Of a DNA stretch of 64,000 nt, positions 45,817 to 54,729 are shown one piece after another (the stretch's first letter is position 1; each line of letters begins with the position of its first letter). Origin of the DNA: Brevibacillus fulvus (lineage in GTDB: Bacteria > Bacillota > Bacilli > Brevibacillales > Brevibacillaceae); contig NZ_JAFBEB010000001.1 of assembly GCF_016908525.1 (NCBI RefSeq), positions 612,072-676,071 of the forward strand. The letters are read 5' to 3'. The position numbers were made by a program, and so were the translations under genes. A model generated the notes under the pieces. The model was not told the origin of the DNA. It did no database searches and worked only from the letters and a program-made list of their open reading frames with translations.

Positions 45817-46329
45817 ATGCACGTGCTTATTGGCCTGTACGTTATTTTTTGGCGCTGGGGGGACTGGCGAAACTGGGCACGGTACCATCCCACCATGCTC
45901 TACTATGCCGCCGGCAACCTGCTTTATCAATATTTGACGGCCAATCATTACCTTTGGCGACTGCTTCCTGATCGTTTTCTGAACCATACCTTGACGGAAT
46001 TGCTCTACACCTTCCTGATCTTCCCTGGCACAGCCCTGCTTTTTCTTGGCAATTTCCCCGCTTCTCGCGGCGGAAAGTGGAGGCACTATGTACGCTGGTA
46101 TCTGCTCTATGTCGGGATGGAATCGGTGTTCGTCCTGACGCATCACATCGATTACCAATATGGCTGGAACTTGTTATGGTCCGCTCTGTTTGACCTGATC
46201 ATGTTCCCAATGTTGCATCTGCATCACAAAAGACCGCTCGTCGCGTACGGGCTTTCCGTTCTTATCATCATCATTTTGGTATGGTACTTCAACGTTCCGA
46301 TCCATATTCCGATCGAACAGCGAAAATAA
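45817..46329 (+). CDS. CBO0543-like membrane protein
   Basis: A 170-residue multi-span protein behind AAGGTGA. Landmarks are WGDWRNWARYHPTMLYYAAG at the start, LTELLYTFLIFPGTALLFLG in the middle, and HIDYQYGWNLLWSALFDLI. The aromatic TM-bundle layout resembles the CBO0543 group, although similarity to the gene at 45211 is low. Function unknown. Confidence 0.6.
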   Translation: MHVLIGLYVIFWRWGDWRNWARYHPTMLYYAAGNLLYQYLTANHYLWRLLPDRFLNHTLTELLYTFLIFPGTALLFLGNFPASRGGKWRHYVRWYLLYVGMESVFVLTHHIDYQYGWNLLWSALFDLIMFPMLHLHHKRPLVAYGLSVLIIIILVWYFNVPIHIPIEQRK

Positions 46330-46458
46330 ATCGAACAGCCTTTCCAAAAACAGGCTGATGAATGGTGATCCGTCCATTCCTTCCCTGACGCTATTCATAT
46401 GATGTAGTGAATGTTTCCTGCATGTCAGCCGTCATGAGCATGGGAGAGGAGTGGTGCA

Positions 46459-47883
46459 ATGCGTATTCTCGCCTTATTATCGTTCGACATTTTCAGCTGC
46501 TCCATCGGCAAGGCGTTGGAAAGTCTCGGACATGAAGTGTGTTATCTGGGAAGTTTTGAGTTGGATCAGTTGGACCAAACAATCGAGGAATTCCAACCCG
46601 ATCTGGCCTTCAGCATGGGATGGGATATTTGGCATGTGAACTATTCCAATGAAGGACGTATCCCCGCCGTCAAGGAGATTTTGCACAAGCACAATCTGTT
46701 TCACGTCTATTTTGCCGAAGAAGATTGGCTGCATCATGATGCCTGGTCGCGCATTTATGTGTCCGAGATTCAGCCCAATTTTGTCCTGACAAGAAGTGCT
46801 GCCTGCATCGAGCGTTACGAGCAAATGGGCGTACCCGCCGCCTTTTTTGATGTTGGTTGCAACCCTGAGTTTCACAAACCGGTTCCGTTCGAACCCGCCT
46901 ATGCTTGCGATGTCGCCGTCACAGCCAACCCTCACTTTGGTTTTGGCGAAATCCGGGAAAAAAGCATCTCAGATCTGGTTCTCCCTCTATTCGATCAACC
47001 GTTTCACACCAAAATCTGGGGAAGAGGCTGGGATCAATTGCAGCATTATTTTGCGGGGGTATCAGCGCCTGCTCACATGCTGCAGGGAAGCTTGCCGTTC
47101 ACGGAAACACCGAAGGTATACAATTCGGCGAAAATCTCGATCAGCGTGCAAACCTGTAACGATCAGTTAAGCAACCGGACCTTTGATATTTTGGCAAGCG
47201 GCGGCTTCCTGCTGACTTCCGATACACCTTGTGTCAGGGAAAAGCTGACTCCCGGGGTGCATTGTGTTGTCTCCAGCTCGCCGCAAGAAACGATTGAGCT
47301 GATCCAATATTATTTGGCTCATCCGGACGAACGGGCAGAAATCGCCAATGCCGGACGCAAATATGCCATCGAGCATTTTGCTTATCAAAAGACATTGACC
47401 ACGATCTGGCCGACTATACTCCAATACTACACCGCTTTCCGGAAAAATCCGGTGGAAAACCGCCCGAAAATCACCCTTGAGCTTGAGAAAATGTCCTTTG
47501 ATGATTGGTCTTCCTACAATGCTCTCAATACTCGCCCTGGTTATTTGCTGGCTGGCGGAGAAGTAAACAGTTTTGTGCAAAAAATAATTCCCGTTCAAAC
47601 GAATGAGCTCGGTACCTTGGCCGTCACTGCGGCCCGCCAACAAATCGGAAACCATCCGGAATTAAACACCATTGTGCAATATCTCAATAGCGATTATCTG
47701 TTCATTTCCTACGGGTTGGCCGCAACGGTCCCAATCAAAAGCCCCTCCCGCCAAACGATTACCTATTCATTGGCAAAGGTTCCGGAGAACGCCCGCTATG
47801 CTTTGGTGATTCTCAATAAACTTCCCCAGCCATCCAGCGCTCCGATTGTGTTGCAAAAAGTGGAGATACAGCGACAACAATAG
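46459..47883 (+). CDS. CgeB-like glycosyltransferase with C-terminal NTTRR-F1-like domain
   Basis: A 474-residue protein from ATG 46459 behind GAGAGGAG. Residues 1-345 are a CgeB-type GT-B enzyme (CSIGKALESLGHEV, FHVYFAEEDWLHHDAWSRIY, SNRTFDILASGGFLLTSD), clearly paralogous to the product of 17305-18303. Residues about 355-474 form an extra domain with PGYLLAGGEVNSFVQKIIPV and a tail YALVILNKLPQPSSAPI that matches the NTTRR-F1-like domain of 40177. A catalytic domain fused to this surface module is unusual. It may tether the enzyme to the exosporium. Confidence 0.75.
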   Translation: MRILALLSFDIFSCSIGKALESLGHEVCYLGSFELDQLDQTIEEFQPDLAFSMGWDIWHVNYSNEGRIPAVKEILHKHNLFHVYFAEEDWLHHDAWSRIYVSEIQPNFVLTRSAACIERYEQMGVPAAFFDVGCNPEFHKPVPFEPAYACDVAVTANPHFGFGEIREKSISDLVLPLFDQPFHTKIWGRGWDQLQHYFAGVSAPAHMLQGSLPFTETPKVYNSAKISISVQTCNDQLSNRTFDILASGGFLLTSDTPCVREKLTPGVHCVVSSSPQETIELIQYYLAHPDERAEIANAGRKYAIEHFAYQKTLTTIWPTILQYYTAFRKNPVENRPKITLELEKMSFDDWSSYNALNTRPGYLLAGGEVNSFVQKIIPVQTNELGTLAVTAARQQIGNHPELNTIVQYLNSDYLFISYGLAATVPIKSPSRQTITYSLAKVPENARYALVILNKLPQPSSAPIVLQKVEIQRQQ

Positions 47884-47922
47884 CTGCCCCCCCAAACATC
47901 CGTTATAAAGGTGAATTAAAGT

Positions 47923-47965
47923 AAGCCAGTCAACACGCTGCGAACGTGTCCGACTGGCTTCGTTT
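47923..47965 (+). terminator. Intrinsic terminator after the CgeB-like gene
   Basis: AAGCCAGTC and GACTGGCTT are perfect 9-bp arms; an inner ACACG/CGTGT stem extends the fold. The flanks are T/A-rich enough that it could work on both strands, serving the convergent gene at 47994 as well. Confidence 0.7.
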
Positions 47966-47993
47966 GTTGAACCAACACGGCGCCCTTCCGGCG

Positions 47994-48761
47994 TTATGAA
48001 GCTCCGCCACCGGCTTCTCTTTTTTTACGGAAGAAATCATAACGGATTTGTCTTTTCCTCGGTGATGTTATCGCTTGATTGCCTTCCTTGCGGTTGAGGT
48101 CTTGATTACCAATTTTCAGGAAGAAAGAGGTCAGCCAATAAGCAAGCACAAATTCCAAATAATCAATGACGAAAATATACCAGATATTCATGCCTTTAAA
48201 GAGATGAAGAAATTCCGTTGCAGTCGCAAGACCGCCAAGTACCAGTCCGGTGAAGACTGCCGCAATGAGTCCAAAAAAATACACATTACGGCTCTGATTG
48301 ATGCAGTACTGATACGTTAGCATAAACAGGACAGGGATCAAAGCCGTGTTGATGGCCAGGTTAATCGGCATACCCGGTATGATTATGTAAGGATGTTCCA
48401 CTAATCCATTGGCTACTCCATAAGCGTCTAGATAGTTCATTAATACATGAACCACAAAACCGAAAAAAAGGATTTCGAATGTTCTTCGACGATCCAAATA
48501 AATGAGCAGAACGGCAAGAGGAAAAATGAGTGCTACAACACTAACCCAAAATTGCCAAGTGCCCATATTGGAAAACTGCAGCCAATGGTCGATGGATGCT
48601 TGCGTTCTTTCTTCGCTGAGTTCTCGAATCTTAACGAGCATTGCTTGTTGCTCACTGCTCACAGAATACTCCTCCCGAATGAGTTTCTTATAGTAATTCG
48701 TTAAAGGATACGTATCTATGTATTGTGTGGCCAAAAGACGTAAACTTTCCGCGGCTGGCAA
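47994..48761 (-). CDS. Multi-span membrane protein (CBO0543-like)
   Basis: A 255-residue protein from TTG behind AGGAAGG. Residues 1-60 are soluble and helical. Six spans follow from about residue 68 (FWVSVVALIFPLAVLLIYL, then FFGFVVHVLMNYLDAYGVAN). PGMPINLAINTALIPVLFML and FVIDYLEFVLAYWLTSFFLK are strongly hydrophobic. A basic tail ends the protein. The order of aromatic spans resembles the CBO0543 group. Function unknown. Confidence 0.6.
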   Translation of the reverse strand: MPAAESLRLLATQYIDTYPLTNYYKKLIREEYSVSSEQQAMLVKIRELSEERTQASIDHWLQFSNMGTWQFWVSVVALIFPLAVLLIYLDRRRTFEILFFGFVVHVLMNYLDAYGVANGLVEHPYIIIPGMPINLAINTALIPVLFMLTYQYCINQSRNVYFFGLIAAVFTGLVLGGLATATEFLHLFKGMNIWYIFVIDYLEFVLAYWLTSFFLKIGNQDLNRKEGNQAITSPRKRQIRYDFFRKKREAGGGAS

Positions 48762-48911
48762 AATCCTTCCTACGGCCAGTTAAAGTCAAAGAAGGCTGCC
48801 GACTTGTCGACAGCCTGAAAAACCACCCTCGTATAAGCAGTTCCTGTTTGCTCATGTTCAGCGGACGCCCGCCTTTTTTGCTATAATATCACAAAAGGAG
48901 TGTGTGCCATC

Positions 48912-49130
48912 TTGAACAAATCTTTTTTTTACACCATTGACAAATCGGTCGTTCCCGAATATACCAAAATCCTGAATCTGATGAAAGTGCCTTATCTCGT
49001 TGAAGAACCGGTCGTTTTGCTGCGGGAAGGTTCCTCTGCCTGCCGGATCGTTTTTCCCAATATGCCCGCGAGCTTGTACGGCATGGTGCGAAAATTGTTT
49101 GGACGCGATGGCGAACCTTATCCCTTGTAA
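48912..49130 (+). CDS. Small hypothetical protein, 72 aa
   Basis: TTG 48912 lies 11 bp after AAAGGAG; GTG 48900 is also possible. The product reads NKSFFYTIDKSVVPEYTKIL, then VEEPVVLLREGSSACRIVFP and ends at KLFGRDGEPYPL. The mixed alpha/beta pattern looks like a real small fold, but I do not recognise a family. Confidence 0.5.
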   Translation: MNKSFFYTIDKSVVPEYTKILNLMKVPYLVEEPVVLLREGSSACRIVFPNMPASLYGMVRKLFGRDGEPYPL

Positions 49131-49178
49131 GGCCCGCCACGCTGACAATCAGGCTTTCCTTTCGCCGGGCCGGCTCCC

Positions 49179-50507
49179 CTACAATAACAAGTAGGCGATC
49201 GGTGTTGTAATGATGAGCGTCAATATGGTGCGTTCCAGCCAGATCACCAAAAGCTGCGGGATACTGATCGGAATATCGGTAGACAAAATACAAGGAATGC
49301 TGGCGGAAAAGAACAGAATCGAAGAGACCGAGACGACGGCAATAATGAATTTGGTGACCAGCGGTGTTGTCGTAACGAGCAATGCCGGCAAGAACATCTC
49401 GGCGATCTCGATTGCCGATGCCTTGGCAGCAAGCAGCGGCTCCGGAATTTGCAACAACCAGGTAAACGGATAATAAATGTAGCCCACCCAATCAAACAAC
49501 GGGGTAAATTCCGCGAGAACAAGACCAAGCAAGCCAACGGACATAATGGACGGCAGAATGCCCATGGTCATGATAAAACCGTCGCGCAAATTTTCCCAAA
49601 TGTTGCGGCCGATCGACGCAGCCTTGTCTGCCGATACCATCGCCTCATTCCAGGCATGCTGCAAACGGTTGGCGGTAACCACTTCCTCCGGTTCCCCCTG
49701 TCCGTCATAATAACTGTCGCTCATTTTGCTGAGCGGCCAAAGCCGAACCGTCAACGCGGTGACAATGAACGTGACGACCAAGGTAACCCAAAAATACAAA
49801 TTCCAATAACTCATCAAATCCAAAGTTTTGGCAATCACGATCATGAACGTGGCGGAAACCGTCGAAAAACCGGTGGCAATGATCGCCGCCTCTTTCACCG
49901 TATACTTTCCTTCTTTAAAGACTCGGTTGGTAATCAGCAAACCAATCGAATAACTCCCGACGAACGATGCGACCGCATCGACGGCTGATCGCCCCGGCGT
50001 TTTCCAGATGGGGCGCATGATCGGCTGTACCAGCACACCGATAAACTCCATCAGCCCATAACCGACCAACAAAGCGAGGAAAATCGATCCAATCGGAACG
50101 ACCAGCCCCACCGGGATGACCAGACTTTGGAAAAGAAAGGGGCCCATGTCTTTGTCCATCAGCCAGGCTGGTCCGACCTGAAAATAAATCATCAGGGCAA
50201 CGACAACCCCAGCCACTTTCAGGAACGAGAAAACCATCGTTACGGCATCCTTGCGCCAAGTGTTCTTCACAAACGGGTAGATCGCGCCCAGCAAAATGAC
50301 AAGCAATGCATACAACGGCACCACTGATGGAAACATCGTCCGGATCCAAGTTGTCAGATGATCCAATGGAATGGATGAGGTATTGTTAATAGTAATCGGT
50401 ACAAAAAACATGAAAATTCCAATTAAACTGAACAAGACGAACCTGGCTGCGTTTGCGGAAGACGTTGCTTTCGGCCTGGTTATCAACTCGGATTGCGGAT
50501 TGCTCAT
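49179..50507 (-). CDS. YjiH-family membrane protein (nucleoside-recognition/Gate domain)
   Basis: A 442-residue inner-membrane protein with about ten spans. The first span is FVLFSLIGIFMFFVPITIN. Gate-domain repeats are visible at VGSYSIGLLITNRVFKEG and LLVTTTPLVTKFIIAVVSVS. YjiH genes frequently sit in histidine-utilisation operons and may carry histidine or a breakdown product. Here it is 62 bp downstream of hutG and read on the same strand, which supports a transport role in histidine catabolism. Confidence 0.82.
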   Translation of the reverse strand: MSNPQSELITRPKATSSANAARFVLFSLIGIFMFFVPITINNTSSIPLDHLTTWIRTMFPSVVPLYALLVILLGAIYPFVKNTWRKDAVTMVFSFLKVAGVVVALMIYFQVGPAWLMDKDMGPFLFQSLVIPVGLVVPIGSIFLALLVGYGLMEFIGVLVQPIMRPIWKTPGRSAVDAVASFVGSYSIGLLITNRVFKEGKYTVKEAAIIATGFSTVSATFMIVIAKTLDLMSYWNLYFWVTLVVTFIVTALTVRLWPLSKMSDSYYDGQGEPEEVVTANRLQHAWNEAMVSADKAASIGRNIWENLRDGFIMTMGILPSIMSVGLLGLVLAEFTPLFDWVGYIYYPFTWLLQIPEPLLAAKASAIEIAEMFLPALLVTTTPLVTKFIIAVVSVSSILFFSASIPCILSTDIPISIPQLLVIWLERTILTLIITTPIAYLLL

Positions 50508-50569
50508 CTCGGAAAACCCCCTCTTTTTGGATAATCTGGTTCTTCTCCACTCGCTCCCGGATGGCTCCT

Positions 50570-51571
50570 CTATTTTCTCTCTCGTTGTTTAAACCCGGTT
50601 AAAAAAGAAAGCAGCACATGCACGCCGGCCTTGACCGTCGCTTCCCCGCGATCCTTAAAAGGATCAAGACACACGAGATCCATGGCTTTTACCTTATCGT
50701 GACGCCCCGCAGTGTAGACCGCTTCAAACAGTTCGTCTGTCCGCATTCCGCCAGGTGTGGAAGCAGGAGCGCCCGGCCCATAGGCAATATCGAGCACATC
50801 CATATCAACCGTAAGATAAATCGTATCGACCTTGCGAGCCAATTCATCCAACGCTTGCTGAATGGTAACCTCGATCCCCTGCCGACGCGCCTGCCGGAGT
50901 GTTGTATAACGGACGCCGGCCTGATCAGCGTATAGCTTCAGCGAACGGGCATTAAAGAAGCCGTGCAGGCCAATATTATGCACATCTTCTCCGCGAACGG
51001 TGCCGCTCTCCAACAAATTGCGGATTGGCGTGCCATTGCTCGGACCGTTGTCTGCCAGGTCACGCAGGTCGAAGTGCGTATCGAGCTGCAAAATGCCAAT
51101 TCGTTCGGTCGGATGCACATCCTTCCAGCCTTTCACCAGCATGGCGGTTATCGAATGATCACCTCCCAGCGAAATGGGCAATACCCCGGGATGATACGTT
51201 CGCATTGCCTTCATCGCCTGCCGGATGTTGTCATGACATTTGGCTATATCGGTGACATGTTGCCGGACATCGCCGAGGTCGACCACATTGAGCGTTGACA
51301 AATCTTCCTCATAGTCGAGATTGTAGGTGGTGAAATATTTCCATGCCCGCCGAAGTGCATCGGGATTCTCGCTTGCCGCCGACGCGGAAATGGACGAACG
51401 GGACAGCGGCACACCGAGCAGCGCGGCATCGTATCGGCTCCAGTCCGGTTGCTCGGCCGACAGCGGATCAAGCGTTTGTATCCATTCGTTCACCTTTGGC
51501 TCGACAGACGCGGCGCTGCGATCCCAGCAAAAGCTGGGCGGCTTTAGCAGCGGATACGGATATTGACTCAT
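50570..51571 (-). CDS. hutG: Formimidoylglutamase
   Basis: A 333-residue ureohydrolase of the arginase fold. The manganese ligands are visible in SLGGDHSIT, LQLDTHFDLRD and LTVDMDVLDIAYGPG. It splits N-formimidoyl-glutamate into glutamate and formamide, the last step of histidine breakdown. It overlaps hutI by 4 bp (ATGA). Confidence 0.93.
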   Translation of the reverse strand: MSQYPYPLLKPPSFCWDRSAASVEPKVNEWIQTLDPLSAEQPDWSRYDAALLGVPLSRSSISASAASENPDALRRAWKYFTTYNLDYEEDLSTLNVVDLGDVRQHVTDIAKCHDNIRQAMKAMRTYHPGVLPISLGGDHSITAMLVKGWKDVHPTERIGILQLDTHFDLRDLADNGPSNGTPIRNLLESGTVRGEDVHNIGLHGFFNARSLKLYADQAGVRYTTLRQARRQGIEVTIQQALDELARKVDTIYLTVDMDVLDIAYGPGAPASTPGGMRTDELFEAVYTAGRHDKVKAMDLVCLDPFKDRGEATVKAGVHVLLSFLTGFKQRERK

Positions 51572-52845
51572 AGACGAACCCCTCCTTCGACCACTTTCAC
51601 ACCCGCTTTGATCACCGTATGAACATGGTTCACCCCGTATCGGTATTGCAAGGCCATGTAATTGGGGACATTAAACAACGTGATGTCCGCTTTTTTGCCG
51701 GCTTCCAGACTGCCGATCTCATGCCCTCGTTTAATTGCGTGCGCGGCATTGATCGTGGCTGCGGCAAGCACCTCCGCCGGGGTCATTCCCATTTTCAGGC
51801 ATCCGAGGTTCATGATCAGCGGCATGGCGACCGTTGGCGACGAGCCCGGATTGCAATCGGTCGACAGAGCGACCGGTACACCGGCATCAATCATTTTCCG
51901 GCCATCAGCCGACGCCGCCATCAGAAAAAACGCGGTCCCCGGCAATAGCACGGCGATGACGCCAGCCTCCGCCATTTTGACAATTCCCGTATCCGATGCG
52001 CGCAACAGATGATCGGCAGACACAGCGCCAACCTCCGCCGCCAGTTCTGCCCCCTCATAAGGCTCAATCTCGTCCGCGTGGATTTTCGGCAGCAAACCGT
52101 GCTTGATGCCGGCTTGCAAAATCCGGCGTGACTGGGCGGGGGTGAAGACGCCGCGCTCGCAAAAAACGTCATTAAATTCGGCCAGTCTCCGCTTGGCTAC
52201 TTCAGGAATCATTACATCGACGCAATAATCGACAAACGCATCCGGGCATTCACGGTATTCCGGCGGAACCGCATGCGCTCCCATAAAGGTCGATATGAGA
52301 TCAACCGGATGATGTTCATGCAGCGCCTTGGCCACTTCCAACTGTTTCAGCTCCGCTTCCAGGGTCAGCCCGTAGCCGCTTTTCGCCTCCACGGTCGTCA
52401 CCCCATGCAGCAGAAATTGATCGAGTCTTTGCAAGCTCTCTTTAAACAGTGTCTCGTGACTGGCCTCTCGGGTCGCCCGGGTAGTCGCGTGGATGCCGCC
52501 GCCGCTGTTCATAATTTCCATGTAGGTCGCCCCGTTCAAACGCATCGCAAACTCATGCTCACGACTGCCGGCATAGACGAGGTGCGTATGAGGATCAACA
52601 AGCCCAGGCGTCACCAGTTTTCCCGCCGCGTCGATGACTTCGGCCTCGCCCAGCCGCTCTTGGTAGACAGCGGCTACCTCATCGGTTGTCCCCACCATTT
52701 GAATCAAGCCATCTTCCAGCCAGAGACTGCCGTTTTCAAGCAAGCCCAGTTCGCTCATCCGTTTGCCTGCCAGCGGCGCAGCCGAACTCCCTGCCAAGGT
52801 CACCATTTGGCTGGCATGCCGAATCCATATCGGTCTGTTCTTCAT
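51568..52845 (-). CDS. hutI: Imidazolonepropionase
   Basis: About 425 residues from ATG 52843-52845 behind AGAGGAG. An amidohydrolase with metal motif DPHTHLVYAGSREHEF (about 75-90), ATTRATREASHE and the later HADEIEP and STDCNPGSSPT. It opens the imidazolone ring of 4-imidazolone-5-propionate to give formimidoylglutamate. It lies between hutU and hutG. Confidence 0.95.
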   Translation of the reverse strand: MKNRPIWIRHASQMVTLAGSSAAPLAGKRMSELGLLENGSLWLEDGLIQMVGTTDEVAAVYQERLGEAEVIDAAGKLVTPGLVDPHTHLVYAGSREHEFAMRLNGATYMEIMNSGGGIHATTRATREASHETLFKESLQRLDQFLLHGVTTVEAKSGYGLTLEAELKQLEVAKALHEHHPVDLISTFMGAHAVPPEYRECPDAFVDYCVDVMIPEVAKRRLAEFNDVFCERGVFTPAQSRRILQAGIKHGLLPKIHADEIEPYEGAELAAEVGAVSADHLLRASDTGIVKMAEAGVIAVLLPGTAFFLMAASADGRKMIDAGVPVALSTDCNPGSSPTVAMPLIMNLGCLKMGMTPAEVLAAATINAAHAIKRGHEIGSLEAGKKADITLFNVPNYMALQYRYGVNHVHTVIKAGVKVVEGGVRL

Positions 52846-52892
52846 AGGCGACTCCTCTCTTTGCAAAATTGCGAGGCGGAGCAGGCCGGGGC

Positions 52893-54560
52893 CTACTCCT
52901 TCAGCATCGGGATGTGAATCCCTTTTTCTCTCGCGGTTGTTTTCGCCAATTCATAGCCGGCGTCCGCATGACGAACGACACCCATGCCGGGGTCGGTTGT
53001 CAGGACGCGTTCCAATCGTTTTTCCGCTTCTTTTGTGCCATCGGCCACGATCACCATGCCGGCATGTAAGGAATAGCCCATACCGACTCCGCCGCCGTGA
53101 TGCACCGATACCCAACTGGCTCCGCCCACCGCATTAACCAGTGCATTCAGGATTGGCCAGTCGGCAACGGCATCGCTGCCATCAAGCATCGCTTCGGTTT
53201 CCCGGTTGGGCGATGCCACAGAACCCGAATCGAGATGATCCCGCCCGATCACGATCGGCGCGCTCAATTCACCGCTGGCCACCATGTCGTTGATCAACTT
53301 GCCAAAACGGGCACGTTCCCCGTAACCGAGCCAGCAAATACGCGCCGGCAAGCCTTGAAATTGGATACGTTGTTGCGCCATCTTGATCCAGTTGCACAGA
53401 TGAGGATTGTCGCTGAACTCGCGCAAGATCACTTCGTCGGTTTTGTAAATGTCCTCCGGGTTACCGGAGAGTGCCGCCCAGCGGAATGGACCTTTGCCCT
53501 CGCAAAACAGCGGACGGATAAACGCAGGAACGAATCCCGGAAAGTCGAAGGCGTTTTCGACACCCATATCCTTGGCTACTTGACGTATGTTGTTGCCGTA
53601 GTCAAACGTCACCGCGCCTTTTTGCTGCATTTTCAGCATCGCCCGAACGTGCTCGGCAATGCTTTCCTTGGATTTGGTTACATAAGCTTTCGGGTCCCGT
53701 TTGCGCAGTTCGGCTGCTTCCGCAAGCGACATCCCCAACGGAATATAGCCATTGAGCGGATCGTGTGACGACGTTTGGTCGGTCAGTACATCAGGGATAA
53801 AACCGCGCTGCAGCATTTCATTTAATACTTCCGGCGCATTGCCCAGCAAACCGATCGAGACCGCTTTTCGCTCAGCCTTTGCTGCCTGTGCCATTTGAAT
53901 CGCTTCATCCAGGCTATCTGTCATCACATCAAGGTAGCGCGTATCAAGCCGACGCTGAATCCGCGATCGGTCCACTTCGATCGAAATGCTGACACCGCCA
54001 TTTAAGGAGACTGCCAACGGTTGGGCGCCGCCCATGCCGCCAAGTCCGGCGGTCAGTGTGATCGTTCCCGCCAACGTGCCGCCAAAATGCTGGCGAGCAC
54101 ACTCGGCAAACGTTTCATACGTTCCTTGCACGATCCCCTGGCTGCCGATGTATATCCAGCTTCCTGCCGTCATTTGTCCATACATCATCAGACCTTTTTT
54201 GTCCAACTCATGGAAATGATCCCAAGTCGCCCACGCTGGCACCAGATTGGAGTTGGCCAGCAATACGCGCGGTGCATCTGCGTGGGTTTTGAATACAGCC
54301 ACCGGTTTGCCGGACTGTACCAGCAAAGTCTCATCGCCCTCCAGTTTTTGCAATGTTTCGATAATTGCGTGGAAAGCATCCCAATTGCGGGCCGCTTTGC
54401 CGATTCCCCCGTAAACAACCAATTCATCGGGTTTTTCCGCCACGTCAGGATTCAGGTTGTTTAAAAGCATGCGAAGCGCCGCCTCTTGAATCCAGCCTTT
54501 CGTATGCAAGGTCGTTCCGGAGTATTGTTCAATCAATTTGGCAATGGTTTGTCTGCTCAA
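52893..54560 (-). CDS. hutU: Urocanate hydratase
   Basis: A 555-residue NAD-dependent enzyme that hydrates urocanate to imidazolonepropionate. Signature parts are [33 protein letters not shown], and the active-site region [18 protein letters not shown] with the conserved cysteine. TTG start behind CAGGTG. First gene of the hut operon; no histidine ammonia-lyase (hutH) is in the window, so it must be elsewhere. Confidence 0.96.
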   Translation of the reverse strand: MSRQTIAKLIEQYSGTTLHTKGWIQEAALRMLLNNLNPDVAEKPDELVVYGGIGKAARNWDAFHAIIETLQKLEGDETLLVQSGKPVAVFKTHADAPRVLLANSNLVPAWATWDHFHELDKKGLMMYGQMTAGSWIYIGSQGIVQGTYETFAECARQHFGGTLAGTITLTAGLGGMGGAQPLAVSLNGGVSISIEVDRSRIQRRLDTRYLDVMTDSLDEAIQMAQAAKAERKAVSIGLLGNAPEVLNEMLQRGFIPDVLTDQTSSHDPLNGYIPLGMSLAEAAELRKRDPKAYVTKSKESIAEHVRAMLKMQQKGAVTFDYGNNIRQVAKDMGVENAFDFPGFVPAFIRPLFCEGKGPFRWAALSGNPEDIYKTDEVILREFSDNPHLCNWIKMAQQRIQFQGLPARICWLGYGERARFGKLINDMVASGELSAPIVIGRDHLDSGSVASPNRETEAMLDGSDAVADWPILNALVNAVGGASWVSVHHGGGVGMGYSLHAGMVIVADGTKEAEKRLERVLTTDPGMGVVRHADAGYELAKTTAREKGIHIPMLKE

Positions 54561-54682
54561 AGCGAATCACCTGCTTCCTCGTTAATTTTGAACCCTACAG
54601 GTAGTATAAAAAAGGAAAAAAAGCGAAAACAGATGGTTCGCTTTTGAATATCAGTTGTTATTTATGATAGCGGGGAGCAGAA

Positions 54683-54696
54683 GGCAAGCGCTTTCA
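54683..54696. promoter_or_regulatory. cre site upstream of hutU
   Basis: The minus strand reads TGAAAGCGCTTGCC, one base from the cre consensus TGWAARCGYTWNCW. It lies about 125 bp upstream of hutU, the expected place for CcpA repression of histidine use. Confidence 0.7.
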
Positions 54697-54729
54697 CTTT
54701 ATTTCTCTCTTTTTTTACGATTTTTCACA

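Noticed and set aside
48789..48815. Hairpin AGGCTGTCGAC / TCGGCAGCCT as a terminator
   Set aside because: The stem is good but the following T run is weak, and no minus-strand gene ends nearby, so its role is unclear.
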